The notes below the pieces were generated by a model. The model saw nothing but the letters and a program-made list of their open reading frames with translations, ran no database searches and was not told the DNA's origin. A stretch of 64,000 nucleotides of DNA, taken from Methylobacterium aquaticum. Its GTDB lineage: Bacteria > Pseudomonadota > Alphaproteobacteria > Rhizobiales > Beijerinckiaceae. The DNA lies in NCBI RefSeq assembly GCF_016804325.1, contig NZ_CP043627.1, positions 1,489,501 to 1,553,500 of the forward strand, given 5' to 3'. Position numbers and translations under genes: made by a program. Below are positions 46,013 to 58,824 of this stretch, piece by piece; the stretch's first letter is position 1, and each line of letters opens with the position of its first letter.

Positions 46013-46382
46013 CGCTCGCACGCTTCCACTGGGGCATCGTCCGACGGTGCGGAAGCCGCGTCGTCGGGCCATGCGGCAACGTCGAAGACCGGGAGCGGCG
46101 CAGGGTGGTCGGGCGACCGGCGCATCTCCAGTCCGGGGCCGGATCGCGAGGCGTCCCCGCGTCTCGCCCACAAGTCCCGACGACCCTGCGCCGTTCACTC
46201 CGGCGTAGCGGGACTTGGACGAGACACGGGTGACCAGCCGCCTTGAGCGGCCGCGCGAGCCAACATCTGTCGAACGTATGCCGGTGGACTGTTTCTAGCG
46301 TGTGCGAGATCCGTGCGGCGCGTCCGCGCGGTGGACATGTCCGGTCACCGGCCGGTGCAGGGCGACGCGGCATCCTCCCATG
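46013..46382. other. Intergenic region upstream of the efflux operon
   Basis: About 370 bases between the adaptor gene and the terminator of the serine-cycle operon. It must hold the efflux promoter. No regulator gene, operator palindrome or promoter was recognised. Confidence 0.3.
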
Positions 46383-46408
46383 AAAAGACCGGCCCGAAGG
46401 CCGGCCCC
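46383..46408 (-). terminator. Rho-independent terminator after mclA
   Basis: On the minus strand GGCCGGCC-TTC-GGGCCGGTC forms a strong stem directly followed by TTTTC. It begins about 28 bases after the mclA stop and marks the end of the serine-cycle cluster. Confidence 0.8.
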
Positions 46409-46435
46409 GTTGCGTCCTTGCGTCCGCGCCGCTTC

Positions 46436-47410
46436 TTACGCCCGCGCCATGGCGTCGGCCTTGCCGATCAGCGCCTCGGCCATGCGGATCGACGCGATGT
46501 CGATGAGCCGCCCATCGAGGGAGACGGCGCCGCGGCCGGCCTTGGCCGCCTCCTCCATCGCCGCCAGGATGCGGCGGGCCTTGGTCACCTCGGCCTCGCT
46601 CGGGGTGAAGACGTCGTTGGCAAGGTCGATCTGCGACGGGTGGATCGCCCACTTGCCCTCGAAGCCGAGCGCCGCGCAGCGCCGCGCCGCCGAGGTGTAG
46701 CCGTCCGGATCGGAGAAGTCGCCGAACGGCCCGTCGATCGGGCGGAGGCCGTAGGCCCGGCAGGCGACCAGCATGCGGTTCTGCGCGAACAGCCACGGAT
46801 CCTGCCAGTGGGTCTGGCGCGCACCCGCCTCGTCCTTGTCGGTCAGCACCGAGTAATCCGGGTTCACGCCGCCGATCACGGTCGAGCGGGCCCGCAGCGA
46901 GGCGGCGTAGTCGGCGACGCCGAAGGACATCGCCTCGAGTCGCTTCGAGGACTGGGCGATCGCCTCGACATTGGCCATGCCGAGCGCGGTCTCGATCAGC
47001 ACCTCGAAGCCGAGCTTCTTCTCGCGGCGCTTGGCCTGCTCGATCTGCGTCACCAGCACGTCGATGGCGTAGACGTCCTGCGGCACGCCGACCTTCGGGA
47101 TCAGGATCATGTCGAGGCGCGGGCAGGCCTCGACGATGTCTACCACGTCCCGGTACATGTAGTGGGTGTCGAGGCCGTTGATGCGGATCATCATCGTCTT
47201 CGTGCCCCAATCGATCTCGTTGAGGGCCTGGACGATGTTCTTGCGCGCCTGCTCCTTGTCGTCGGGCGCGACCGCATCCTCGAGGTCGAGGAAGATCACG
47301 TCGGCGGTGGATTTCGCCGACTTCTCCATGAAGGTCGGGTTCGAGCCCGGCACCGCCAACTCGGAACGGTGCAGGCGGGGCGTGGCTTGCTGGACGAGGG
47401 TGAAGCTCAT
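46436..47410 (-). CDS. mclA: Malyl-CoA lyase / beta-methylmalyl-CoA lyase
   Basis: The 324-residue HpcH/HpaI-type aldolase has the length known for Methylobacterium MclA. It cleaves malyl-CoA to acetyl-CoA and glyoxylate, the last step of the serine cycle, and also acts in the ethylmalonyl-CoA route. It starts MSFTLVQQATPRLHRSELAV; the Mg-binding acidic part is IFLDLEDAVAPDDK, then LIPKVG, LIETALGMANVEAI and KWAIHPSQI. It closes the cluster, 286 bases after ppc, with a palindromic element in the gap, and is followed by a clear terminator. Confidence 0.96.
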   Translation of the reverse strand: MSFTLVQQATPRLHRSELAVPGSNPTFMEKSAKSTADVIFLDLEDAVAPDDKEQARKNIVQALNEIDWGTKTMMIRINGLDTHYMYRDVVDIVEACPRLDMILIPKVGVPQDVYAIDVLVTQIEQAKRREKKLGFEVLIETALGMANVEAIAQSSKRLEAMSFGVADYAASLRARSTVIGGVNPDYSVLTDKDEAGARQTHWQDPWLFAQNRMLVACRAYGLRPIDGPFGDFSDPDGYTSAARRCAALGFEGKWAIHPSQIDLANDVFTPSEAEVTKARRILAAMEEAAKAGRGAVSLDGRLIDIASIRMAEALIGKADAMARA

Positions 47411-47508
47411 TCGTGTTTCCTCCTGGGGATCATTTGGCGTTCCGTCGCGGACGGACGCAACGTGGCGGAAGGTGGGGGGCGGGGGCCCCGCGGAGATAAA
47501 GAAGAGGC

Positions 47509-47667
47509 GCGGGAAATCCCTCCCCCCTCTGCGGGAGAGGGGCAGCGCGACGCTGATCCAGCGAGCGCCCGTCAGAACGGTTCAGTCGTGTCCGGAAGCG
47601 TGGTTCCCCTCTCCCGGCCCCCTTCGGGGGCCACCCTCCCCCGCAGAGGGGGGAGGGGATGTCCCGC
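47509..47667. repeat. Intergenic palindromic element R1 (ppc-mclA)
   Basis: The arms GCGGGAAATCCCTCCCCCCT (47509) and its complement ending GGGATGTCCCGC at 47667 form an inverted repeat of about 27 bases. The interior has a second hairpin around GGCCCCCTTCGGGGGCC. Similar GC-rich elements lie in two other gaps of the same cluster. Confidence 0.7.
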
Positions 47668-47696
47668 ACTTCACCCGGCAACCGGGCGGCAAGACC

Positions 47697-50461
<2,765 letters not shown>

Positions 50462-50491
50462 CTGGGGGGCTCCCCGTGGGGGTCGAGGGAG

Positions 50492-50620
50492 TTTCCCCTC
50501 CCCCTTGTAGGGAGGGGTCATGGGGATCGAAGATCCCGCGTGGGGGTGGTGCCGCGTAGAGCGCGCGGTCTATCCGGCACCACCCCCACCTCCGGCTCCT
50601 CCCCACAAGGGGGAGGGAGG
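50492..50620. repeat. Intergenic palindromic element R2 (mtkB-ppc)
   Basis: TTTCCCCTCCCCCTTGTAGG and a later CCTCCCCACAAGGGGGAGGG bracket an inner inverted pair GTGGGGGTGGTGCCG and CGGCACCACCCCCAC. It can fold into nested hairpins and lies between mtkB and ppc. Confidence 0.7.
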
Positions 50621-50625
50621 GAGCA

Positions 50626-51525
<900 letters not shown>

Positions 51526-51550
51526 CGGACGCTTCTCCTCGGCTCTCGGC

Positions 51551-52720
51551 TCAGTTCTTGGTGCGGATGGCGGCCACCGCCTTCTCGGCGGCCTCCGTCA
51601 GGGTGTCGGCGGTGATGAGGTCGAGGCCGCTCTTCTCCAGGATCGCCTTGCCGGCCTCGACGTTGGTGCCGGCGAGCCGGACCACGAGGGGCACGCCGAT
51701 CTTCACCTCGCGGGCGGCCTGGACGACGCCCTCGGCGATCCAGTCGCAGCGGTTGATGCCGGCGAAGATGTTGACCAGGATCGCCCGCACGTTCGGATCG
51801 GACAGGACGAGGCGGAAGGCGGTGGCCACACGCTGCGGCGAGGCGCCGCCGCCGACATCGAGGAAGTTCGCCGGCTCGCCGCCGGCATGCTTGATCATGT
51901 CCATGGTCGCCATGGCGAGGCCGGCGCCGTTGACGATGCAGCCGATCTCGCCGTCGAGACCAATGTAGTTCAGGTTGTGCTCGGCGGCCTGGGCCTCGCG
52001 CGGGTCGCTCTGCGACGGGTCGTGCATGTCGGCGATGTTGCGGCGCCGGAACAGCGCGTTGTCGTCGAACGACATCTTGGCGTCGAGCGCCAGCACCCGG
52101 TCGTCGCGGGTCACGACCAGCGGGTTGATCTCCAGCATGACCGCGTCGCAATCGCGGAACGCCCGGTAGGCGCTCATGATCGTCTTCACGGCGGCGCCGA
52201 CCTGCTTGATGGTCAGGCCGAGCTGGAAGGCGAGTTCCCGCGCCTCGAAGGGCTGGAGGCCGACCGCCGGCTCGACCACGACCTGCAGCAGCGCATCGGG
52301 ATCGGTCGCGGCGATCTCCTCGATGTCCATGCCGCCGGCCTTCGAGGCCACGACCCGCACCCGCTCCACCTTCCGGTCGAGGACGATGCCGAGATACAGC
52401 TCGCGCTCGAACGGGTCGGCGGTCTCGATGTAGACCCGCTGCACCGGCTTGCCCTCGGGGCCGGTCTGGTGCGTGACGAGGCGGCGGCCGAGCAGGTCGT
52501 TGGCGGCGTCGCGGACCTCGTGGGTGGTGCGGCAGAGGCGGATGCCGCCGGCCTTGCCGCGGGCGCCGGCATGGATCTGCGCCTTCACCGCCCAGTGGGC
52601 GCCGCCCAGCTCGGTGGCGGCATAGACCGCCTGGTCGGGGCTGAAGGCGACGGCACCCTTCGGGATCGGCACGCCGAAGCTCGCGAGCAGTTCCTTGGCC
52701 TGGTACTCATGCACGTCCAT
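51551..52720 (-). CDS. mtkA: Malate-CoA ligase (malate thiokinase) beta subunit
   Basis: The 389-residue beta subunit has an ATP-grasp domain ([43 protein letters not shown]) and a C-terminal flavodoxin-like ligase domain ([37 protein letters not shown]). The ATG at 52720 has AGGAGGA upstream. It pairs with MtkB to activate malate to malyl-CoA. It resembles sucC closely; the cluster defines it as MtkA. It lies 129 bases after fchA. Confidence 0.95.
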   Translation of the reverse strand: MDVHEYQAKELLASFGVPIPKGAVAFSPDQAVYAATELGGAHWAVKAQIHAGARGKAGGIRLCRTTHEVRDAANDLLGRRLVTHQTGPEGKPVQRVYIETADPFERELYLGIVLDRKVERVRVVASKAGGMDIEEIAATDPDALLQVVVEPAVGLQPFEARELAFQLGLTIKQVGAAVKTIMSAYRAFRDCDAVMLEINPLVVTRDDRVLALDAKMSFDDNALFRRRNIADMHDPSQSDPREAQAAEHNLNYIGLDGEIGCIVNGAGLAMATMDMIKHAGGEPANFLDVGGGASPQRVATAFRLVLSDPNVRAILVNIFAGINRCDWIAEGVVQAAREVKIGVPLVVRLAGTNVEAGKAILEKSGLDLITADTLTEAAEKAVAAIRTKN

Positions 52721-52849
52721 GGCGTCCTCCTGTCGTTTTCGGGCAAAGGCTTCCCGTTCCGGGCGCGAGGGGTCCCTCGCGCCCGGCTGCAAAAGCGCGG
52801 TTGCGTTGCTTCGATTGATCGCCCGGATGCTGATCCAGGCGCGCCGACC

Positions 52850-53476
52850 TTAGGTCAGCTTCGACTTCACCAGCCCGTAGACCCGCTCGGTCAGGGCATC
52901 GGCGCCGTCCAGCGCCCGGGCGAGGTCGGCGAGACGGCCTTCCGCGAAGGTCCGGTCCTCGATCGCCTTGGCGTTGACGTAGACGTTGAGGGCGGCGCTG
53001 CGCAGGCCGGCCTGGGCCGCCAGCACGGCGACGCCGGCATCGCTGACCACGTTGAGGTTGCCGCGCTCGGCGACTCCCTCGCACAGGTCGATCACCGCCC
53101 GGCAGGCCTTGGCGCAGGCGAGCGGCACGTCGGTGGCGAGCCGAAGCGCGTCCTGGATGGCGGCGGCGCGGGCCGCCTTCTCGTCGTCGCTCGCCTTCGG
53201 CAGGCCGTAGGCGCCCATCACCGCGTCGAACGCCGTCACGTCCTCGGCGATCATGCCGGTGAGCTGCGCGCGGAGCGCTTCGGCGCGGTCGCGGGTCGCG
53301 ATCATCTCGGCCTCGACCTCGGCATACTTCTTCTTGCCGATGGTGAGGTTGCAGACCATCGAGACCAGGGCGGCCCCCATGGCGCCGGAGATCGCCGCGG
53401 CACCGCCGCCGCCGGGGGTCGGGCGCTCGCTGGCGAGGGCGTCGAGGAAGCCCGGGATCGTGTCCTCGTTCGCCAT
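52850..53476 (-). CDS. fchA: Methenyltetrahydrofolate cyclohydrolase
   Basis: The 208-residue protein has exactly the length known for Methylobacterium FchA. It hydrolyses methenyl- to formyl-tetrahydrofolate. It begins MANEDTIPGFLDALASERPT and contains TPGGGGAAAISGAMGAALVS, a glycine-rich turn typical of the formiminotransferase-cyclodeaminase fold, and GNLNVVSDAGVAVLAA. Its start overlaps the mtdA stop by one base (TGATG), so the two are translationally coupled. The fold is all helical and unrelated to FolD. Confidence 0.95.
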   Translation of the reverse strand: MANEDTIPGFLDALASERPTPGGGGAAAISGAMGAALVSMVCNLTIGKKKYAEVEAEMIATRDRAEALRAQLTGMIAEDVTAFDAVMGAYGLPKASDDEKAARAAAIQDALRLATDVPLACAKACRAVIDLCEGVAERGNLNVVSDAGVAVLAAQAGLRSAALNVYVNAKAIEDRTFAEGRLADLARALDGADALTERVYGLVKSKLT

Positions 53477-54336
53477 CACGCCATCTCTTTCGCGAGCGCG
53501 TAGATCTCTTCCGCGTCGAGGACCAGCTCGCTGCTCTCGAACAGCTTGGCGACGCAGGCCCGGTGCAGCTTGAGCTTCAGGCCGCCGATGCCGAGCGCGC
53601 CGAACACCACCTTGCCGTGGCGCTCCTTGCCCTTGTCGGTGGCCTCGATCCCGCCGAAGCCGAGCGGCGGCTGGGCGTTGTAGTCGCCCAGGAAGGCGAG
53701 GTCCTTCGCGCCGCTCCACTGCGCCTCGGAGGCGAGTTCGAGCCCGATGGCGCCGGCGGCGAAGGCCACCTCGGCCTCGGCCAGAGCCGCGCCGCGGGAT
53801 TCGGCATCCGCCGTCTCGATCGCCCGGATCTCGACCTTGAAGCGGGTCTCGATGGTCTTGGCGGCCTCCTGCGCCTTGGCGAGGTTGCGCCCGGCGAGCG
53901 TCACGGTGGCGCCCTCCTTGGCCAGGAGCGCCGCCGAGCGCATGCCGACCGGGCCGGTGCCGGCGAGGACCAGGGCGCGCTTGCCCTGGAGCGAGCCCGC
54001 CGCCTTGGCGACCAACGCCACGCCGGCCGCCGCCGTGGTGTTCGAGCCGTTGGAGTCGAGCATGCACGACACCCGGAACGGGCCGAAGAAGCGCTTGCGC
54101 ACCGCCTTGAACACCGCCTCGCCGGCCGCCATGCTGCCGCCGCCGACGAAGATCGCGGTCGATTTCTTCTCCGAGCCGCCGCGGGTGTAGATCGTGCCGT
54201 CGACCAGAGCCCCGACATTCTCGGGAGTCACGTTGGGGTAGCCGGTGATGACGTCGGCGCCGCCGTCGTAGCCCACCACCACGTCGAACACGCTGGGCAT
54301 CGGGTCGGTGTCGAATTGGAACAGAAGCTTCTTCAT
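53476..54336 (-). CDS. mtdA: NADP-dependent methylene-tetrahydrofolate/tetrahydromethanopterin dehydrogenase
   Basis: The 286-residue enzyme oxidises methylene-tetrahydrofolate or methylene-tetrahydromethanopterin with NADP and controls the branch between assimilation and oxidation. Marks are KKLLFQFDTDPMPSVFDVVV, GTIYTRGG, CMLDSNGSNTTAAAGVALV, the NADP-binding LAGTGPVGMRSAALLA and GALGIGGLKLKLHRAC. Two ATGs (54342, 54336) are possible; AAGGA is correctly spaced only for the second. It overlaps fchA and lies 84 bases after hprA. It matches Methylobacterium MtdA along its whole length. Confidence 0.96.
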   Translation of the reverse strand: MKKLLFQFDTDPMPSVFDVVVGYDGGADVITGYPNVTPENVGALVDGTIYTRGGSEKKSTAIFVGGGSMAAGEAVFKAVRKRFFGPFRVSCMLDSNGSNTTAAAGVALVAKAAGSLQGKRALVLAGTGPVGMRSAALLAKEGATVTLAGRNLAKAQEAAKTIETRFKVEIRAIETADAESRGAALAEAEVAFAAGAIGLELASEAQWSGAKDLAFLGDYNAQPPLGFGGIEATDKGKERHGKVVFGALGIGGLKLKLHRACVAKLFESSELVLDAEEIYALAKEMA

Positions 54337-54420
54337 CGTCATCCTTTCCGCCGCGGGCGTCTCAGGCCGGCGCGGGGCAATCCATTGGGTCGCGAGAGCG
54401 GGTTAGCGGTCCGTCCCGCC

Positions 54421-55359
54421 CTACTCCACCACGTTCTGCGGCCGGCCGGCCACGAAGGCCTCGATGTTGTCGACGAGCTGGTCGGCCAGGATCTGCATGG
54501 CCTGTTTGCTCGCCCAGGCGACGTGGGGGGTGATGATGAGGTTCGGCAGGTCGAGGGCGAGCAGCGGGTTGTCGTCCCGCGGCGGCTCCGAGGTCAGAAC
54601 GTCGAAGCCGGCGCCGCCGATCGTGCCGGCGGTCAGGGCCTCGGCGAGCGCCGCCTCGTCGACGAGGCCGCCGCGGGCGGTGTTGATCAGGATCGCGTCG
54701 CGTTTCATCCGCGCCAGCTCGTCCCGCCCGATCATGTTGCGGGTCTCAGGGGTCAGCGGCGCGTGGAGCGTGATGACGTCGCTCTCGCGGATGATCGTGT
54801 CGAGGTCGACGAGGCCCGGTTGGGGCATCACGTCGTAGGCGAGCACCCGCATGCCGAGCGCCTCGGCGCGCTGGCCGATCGACTTGCCGAGCGCGCCGTA
54901 GCCGACGATGCCGAGCGTCGAGCCGGCGACATCGCGGATCGGGTAATCGAAGTAGCAGAAGTGCCGCGCCTTGCCCCAGTCGCCGCGACGGACCGAGTTG
55001 GTGTAGGGCACGATCGCCCGCCGCAGGGCGAAGATCAGCCCGATCACGTGCTCCGGCACGGTGTTGAAGGCGTAGTTGCGGATGTTGACGACCGTGATGC
55101 CGCGGGACTTGGCGAAGGTCTTGTCGACCACGTCGGTGCCGGTCGCCGCGACCGCGATGAGCTTCAGGTCCGGCAGCTGGGCGAGGGTCTCCTCGCGCAT
55201 CGGCACCTTGTTGATGATGGCGATCTGGGCGCCCTTCAGCCGCGCCACGATCTCGTCGGGCGCCGTCACCGCGTGCTCGACATAGTCATGCGGGAAGCTC
55301 GGGGGCCGCACGGTCGCATCCAGGGTCTCGCGGTCGAGAAAGACGATGCGGTGGGACAT
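54421..55359 (-). CDS. hprA: Hydroxypyruvate reductase
   Basis: A 312-residue D-2-hydroxyacid dehydrogenase reducing hydroxypyruvate to D-glycerate with NAD(P)H. The cofactor motif is GIVGYGALGKSIG (about residue 149). The catalytic arginine is in INTARGGLVDE, the glutamate near VLTSEPP and the histidine in ITPHVAWAS. The substrate-side loop VAATGTDVVDK is present. It is the second gene of the cluster, 267 bases after sga, separated by palindromic element R3. Length and sequence fit Methylobacterium HprA. Confidence 0.95.
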   Translation of the reverse strand: MSHRIVFLDRETLDATVRPPSFPHDYVEHAVTAPDEIVARLKGAQIAIINKVPMREETLAQLPDLKLIAVAATGTDVVDKTFAKSRGITVVNIRNYAFNTVPEHVIGLIFALRRAIVPYTNSVRRGDWGKARHFCYFDYPIRDVAGSTLGIVGYGALGKSIGQRAEALGMRVLAYDVMPQPGLVDLDTIIRESDVITLHAPLTPETRNMIGRDELARMKRDAILINTARGGLVDEAALAEALTAGTIGGAGFDVLTSEPPRDDNPLLALDLPNLIITPHVAWASKQAMQILADQLVDNIEAFVAGRPQNVVE

Positions 55360-55471
55360 GTCTCGGGCGCCTCCGGCGGATTTTTGACAAGCTCCCGCTC
55401 TTGGGGCGGGCGGGATGGATCAGAATGGCATGCCGGGCCGGGTCCCGGCAGCCGGGTCTTAGGCGCAGAGC

Positions 55472-55622
55472 GCTTCCCCTCCCCAGGCGATCCCGGGCTT
55501 GCCCGGTATCGCTTCAAGGTGTGGGGAGGGGCTATGGGTGGGGGTGGTGCAGGATCGAGTGCCGAGCCTTACGCGGCACCACCCCCACCCCTGCCCCCTC
55601 CCCACAAGGGGGAGGGGAAAGT
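55472..55622. repeat. Intergenic palindromic element R3 (sga-hprA)
   Basis: CTTCCCCTCCCC at the left and GGGGGAGGGGAAAG at the right are inverted, with the inner pair GGGTGGGGGTGGTGC and GCACCACCCCCACCC enclosing the centre. It resembles R2 in both arms and core. Confidence 0.7.
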
Positions 55623-55626
55623 GCCT

Positions 55627-56814
55627 TTACCCCTCGCGGGTGTTCCGGAAGTGCTCGGTCGCCGCGGCGACACCGCTGCCGGGGGTGATGCGGATGCCGG
55701 CATCCTGCATCGCCATCTCGACGCCGGCGAGCGCGCCGAGCAGCATCAGCTCGTTGAGGTCGCCGATATGGCCGATGCGGAAGAGCTTGCCCGCCACCTG
55801 CGACAGGCCGGCACCCAGCGCGAGGTTGTAGCGGCGATAGGCGATGTCGATGACCTCGGCACCGTTGATCCCCTCCGGCACCATCACGGCGCTGACCGTG
55901 TGGGAGTGCCACTTGGGCTCACGCGCGCAGAGCGTCAGGCCCCAGGCCTGCACCGCCGCGCGGGTGCCGTCGGCGAGCCGGCGGTGGCGGGCGAAGATGT
56001 TCTCCAGCCCCTCGTCCTCGACGCAACGCAGGGCCTCGCGCAGGCCGTAGAGCATCGGCAGGGCCGGCGTGTAGGGGAAGTAGCCGGTGGCGTTGTTCCG
56101 CGCCTGGTCGGCGAAGTCGAAATAGACCCGGCGGCATTCGGCGGTCTTGGCGGCTTCCAGCGCCCGCTTGCTGACGCAGACGATGCCGAGGCCGGCCGGC
56201 AGCATCAGGCCCTTCTGCGAACCGGTGATGGCGCAGTCGACCCGCCACTCCTCGGCCCGGAAGTCGATGCTGCCGATCGACGAGACGCCGTCGACGTAGA
56301 GCATCGCCGGGTGGTTCGCCGCGTCGATCGCCTTGCGGACCGCGCCGATATCGGAGGTGACGCCGGTGGTGGTCTCGTTGTGGACGACGAGGACCGCCTT
56401 GATCCGGTGCTCACGGTCGGCGCGCAGGGCCTCCTCGATCCGGTCGGGATTGGCGCCGGTGCCCCATTCCTCCTCCTGGACCTCGACGTCGAGGCCGACC
56501 CGGCGGGCGAGGTCGATCCACAGCGTGCTGAACTGGCCGTAGCGCGGGGCCAGGACCCGGTCGCCGGGCGAGAGGGTGTTGGTGAGCGCCGCTTCCCAGG
56601 CACCGGTGCCGGTCGAGGGGAAGAGGAAGATCTGGCCCTCGCGGGACTTGAAGACCTTCTTGGTCTCCTCGAACAGCGGCAGGGTCAGCTCGGGGAAGGC
56701 CGAGGAGCGATGGTCCTCGGACGGCACGATCATCGCGCGCTGGACCCGATCCGGGATGTTGGTCGGACCCGGAACGAAGAGGAAGTTGCGTCCCGGACGT
56801 CTCGATCCAGCCAT
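55627..56814 (-). CDS. sga: Serine-glyoxylate aminotransferase
   Basis: The 395-residue PLP enzyme makes glycine and hydroxypyruvate from glyoxylate and serine. It begins with the family motif NFLFVPGPTNIPDRVQRAM. Then come the PLP contacts in FPSTGTGAWEAALTN, the ring-stacking DGVSSIGSIDFRAEEW, and the Schiff-base lysine in TGSQKGLMLPAGLG. GGAGGAG lies ahead of the ATG at 56814. It is the first gene of the serine-cycle cluster. The ATG choice excludes a long unconserved leader open to 57111. Confidence 0.95.
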   Translation of the reverse strand: MAGSRRPGRNFLFVPGPTNIPDRVQRAMIVPSEDHRSSAFPELTLPLFEETKKVFKSREGQIFLFPSTGTGAWEAALTNTLSPGDRVLAPRYGQFSTLWIDLARRVGLDVEVQEEEWGTGANPDRIEEALRADREHRIKAVLVVHNETTTGVTSDIGAVRKAIDAANHPAMLYVDGVSSIGSIDFRAEEWRVDCAITGSQKGLMLPAGLGIVCVSKRALEAAKTAECRRVYFDFADQARNNATGYFPYTPALPMLYGLREALRCVEDEGLENIFARHRRLADGTRAAVQAWGLTLCAREPKWHSHTVSAVMVPEGINGAEVIDIAYRRYNLALGAGLSQVAGKLFRIGHIGDLNELMLLGALAGVEMAMQDAGIRITPGSGVAAATEHFRNTREG

Positions 56815-57244
56815 GGTGTCTCCTCCGCCCCTTACGGGCTGAACAACCCGGACGTTGCCCGTCCGGTCTCGTGAATTCGGGTGCGCGCCGCCGGCATGGT
56901 GCCGGCTCGGATCGACGCGGGCGCGGTGACCGAGGGATAGGCGGGCCGTGGCCGCCGGCCACCCCGGGTCGCCGTGTCGAGGAAGACTATGGGGGCCCGC
57001 GTGCTCCAAGGAAAACTGAAAAAACTGAGACCCATCTTCAAAATTTTCAAATGCCGCCCAACAGCTTGGCCTAAAGGGGTAGGCCGCCACACTTTTTGCG
57101 GCACGGACCAATCGAGGCTAGGCCGTATCGGCAGTATTGCATAGAAAAGTCGCAAATCTTATCGAATGTGATCAGCGGTTCGAGTCCCCGGGGATATGCA
57201 TCGGCCCCAAGATGCAACGGGTCGGACCAGGGGGGAGACCAACC
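56815..57244. promoter_or_regulatory. Control region of the serine-cycle cluster
   Basis: The 430 bases before sga hold no supported gene. An AT-rich patch at about 57005-57055 (with AAAATTTT flanked by TTC and TCA) stands out and is the best place for the promoter and for a regulator such as the LysR-type QscR known to control sga in Methylobacterium. A small inverted repeat CCGGACG-CGTCCGG lies near 56850-56870. No site could be assigned with certainty. Confidence 0.35.
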
Positions 57245-57577
57245 ATGATTGCGAGCAGCGTGGGCCCAGAGTCCACACGTGGAGAGGTCGTCCGGCCTCG
57301 GCCGCGGACGGTGCGCCGCTGGCCGACCTACAACCTCTTCCGCCGGCACGCGGAGCCGGACCTCGTCTGCGCAGTGCCGAACGACTTTCCGGTACCGGCC
57401 TTCGTCACCGGCGAAGCCTGGACCTATGCCGGCCGCATCGAGGCCCCGTCCGAGGCGCCGCCCGGCTTCTCGGCCGAGATCGCCGAGCGCGGTGCCGAGA
57501 CCCGCGGATTCCACCTGTTCCACCAGCTGCCGGCGGCAACGACGAGTCCCGGGGAAGGCTGGCGCGCCGCCGGATAA
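57245..57577 (+). CDS. Hypothetical protein, 110 residues
   Basis: The ATG at 57245 has GGGGGGAG about 7 bases upstream. The product opens with a basic stretch (GEVVRPRPRTVRRWPTYNLF), then DLVCAVPNDFPVPAFVTGEA and WTYAGRIE, and ends with GFHLFHQLPAA. The mix of aromatic and hydrophobic residues looks like a folded domain. No known family is recognised. It is divergent from sga. Longer in-frame starts (57137) add sequence that is not protein-like. A run of eight T follows at about 57581. Confidence 0.55.
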   Translation: MIASSVGPESTRGEVVRPRPRTVRRWPTYNLFRRHAEPDLVCAVPNDFPVPAFVTGEAWTYAGRIEAPSEAPPGFSAEIAERGAETRGFHLFHQLPAATTSPGEGWRAAG

Positions 57578-57667
57578 GCTTTTTTTTCGAGAACCGGGAC
57601 CGGGGTCTGCGCATTGTCCAGCCAAGACACGATTTGGCAAGACCTGCCCCGCACCGGAGACCTCGAT

Positions 57668-57958
57668 ATGCTGCTCAAGACCATCGTCGCGGCCGGCCTC
57701 GTTCTGGCCGGCTCCGCTGCTGCCCGCGCCGAGGGCACCAACCTGGATCAGGCCGGCATCCCGGCCCTCGACGTTCCGGGCTTCTCCACGAGCGTGCCCG
57801 CCGGCATGACGCTCTTCGCCGCCCTGCCCCAGATGGCGCCGGGTGCCGAGGTGAACGTGCGCGGCATCGACACGAGCGGCCTCGTGGCCTTCGGTCCGAC
57901 CGTGCCGTCGGCGATGGACCCGAACGCCGACATCGCCACCGGTTCGGTCAAGAAGTGA
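57668..57958 (+). CDS. Small secreted hypothetical protein, 96 residues
   Basis: The protein begins MLLKTIVAAGLVLAGSAAAR, a clear signal peptide ending near AARAEG. The mature part of about 74 residues is rich in alanine, proline, glycine and valine, with LDVPGFSTSVPAGMTLFAAL and VNVRGIDTSGLVAFGPTVPS. There are no cysteines. No family is recognised; it is probably periplasmic. The longer frame from 57614 hides the signal peptide, so 57668 is preferred. Confidence 0.65.
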   Translation: MLLKTIVAAGLVLAGSAAARAEGTNLDQAGIPALDVPGFSTSVPAGMTLFAALPQMAPGAEVNVRGIDTSGLVAFGPTVPSAMDPNADIATGSVKK

Positions 57959-57992
57959 ATCTGCGAGGCCGGGGCGTTCGCGCCCCGGCCCT

Positions 57993-58781
57993 CTATTGGC
58001 TGAGCGCCGCCACCCGCGCGGCGGCCTCGAACTCCGCCTGCCGCCGGGCAAGGCGCTCGTCGGCCTCCGCGTCCCTGCCCCAGACCTCGGCCTGGAAAGT
58101 CTCGTCGACATGGGCGGCGGACCAGCCCTCCCGGGGCGTGAGCCGGCCGTGGAGGACGGCGAGGGCGATCAGCACCGAGCCGGTCAGGGTGGTCATCGAG
58201 TGCAGCCCCGCGAGCGCGGTCGGGCTCCCCACCGCCTCGATGGCGCGGCGGATGGCGGCCAGCGACTCCGCCGGCTGGGTGACGTGCATCACCCCTTCGC
58301 TCAAGATGAACCGCGCACCCAAGCTCTCGCGGGCCCAGTCGAGCACCGGATCCCAGGACGCGGCCTGCGCCGCCACGAGGCGGGCGGGATCGCCGGCCCG
58401 ATAGACGACGAGATCGGTCCCCGCATAGGCCGCGAGGTCGTCGACCACCGCCTCGCGCCGCTCGGCCACCCCGTCGAGGGCCGAGTTGACGAGGCGGGTC
58501 AGCGGCATCCGGGCCGGATCGATGAACTCGTCCTGCGCCCCCCATTCCTCGGCCAGGGCCTCGGCCAAAGCCGCCTGCGGCACCGCGAGGTAGCGGCGGG
58601 CGGGGGTGCGGGCCGGGCGGCCGTCGAGGACGAGGCGGTAGCCGTCCTCGGACGAGGCGATTCCGGCCTCCTTGTAGAAGCGCTTCGGCAGCGCGGGCTT
58701 CGCCGATTGGCGGGCGGCGCGGACCGGATCGGGCGTCCCCTCCGGGTCTCCGAGCCAGTCGCGGGTCACGTCGTTGGTCAT
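57993..58781 (-). CDS. ATP12-family F1-ATPase assembly chaperone
   Basis: The 262-residue protein matches ATP12, which binds the alpha subunit of F1-ATPase during assembly in Alphaproteobacteria and mitochondria. Marks are KPALPKRFYKEAGI, YRLVLDGRPARTPARRYL, EALAEEWGAQDEFIDPARMP and LTRLVNSALDGV, and the C-terminal SMTTLTGSVLIALAV. Length is normal. It is followed on the other strand by the small secreted protein gene and preceded by a HAD phosphatase on the same strand, 43 bases away. That pairing with a HAD and an RluA gene is common in Rhizobiales. Confidence 0.92.
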   Translation of the reverse strand: MTNDVTRDWLGDPEGTPDPVRAARQSAKPALPKRFYKEAGIASSEDGYRLVLDGRPARTPARRYLAVPQAALAEALAEEWGAQDEFIDPARMPLTRLVNSALDGVAERREAVVDDLAAYAGTDLVVYRAGDPARLVAAQAASWDPVLDWARESLGARFILSEGVMHVTQPAESLAAIRRAIEAVGSPTALAGLHSMTTLTGSVLIALAVLHGRLTPREGWSAAHVDETFQAEVWGRDAEADERLARRQAEFEAAARVAALSQ

Positions 58782-58824
58782 GAGGGGAAGATAGGGCTCC
58801 GGGGCCTGCGTTGCGAGACGGCGA

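Noticed and set aside
53563..56874. An 1103-codon plus-strand frame over mtdA, hprA and sga
   Set aside because: It covers several genes and two intergenic repeats without interruption, which no real gene here would do; it has no recognisable domain.
57170..57200. Sequence like a tRNA T arm (GCGGTTCGAGTCCCCG) upstream of a hypothetical gene
   Set aside because: No acceptor, D or anticodon arm can be formed around it and no CCA follows in place. At most it is a trace of a tRNA end or attachment site.
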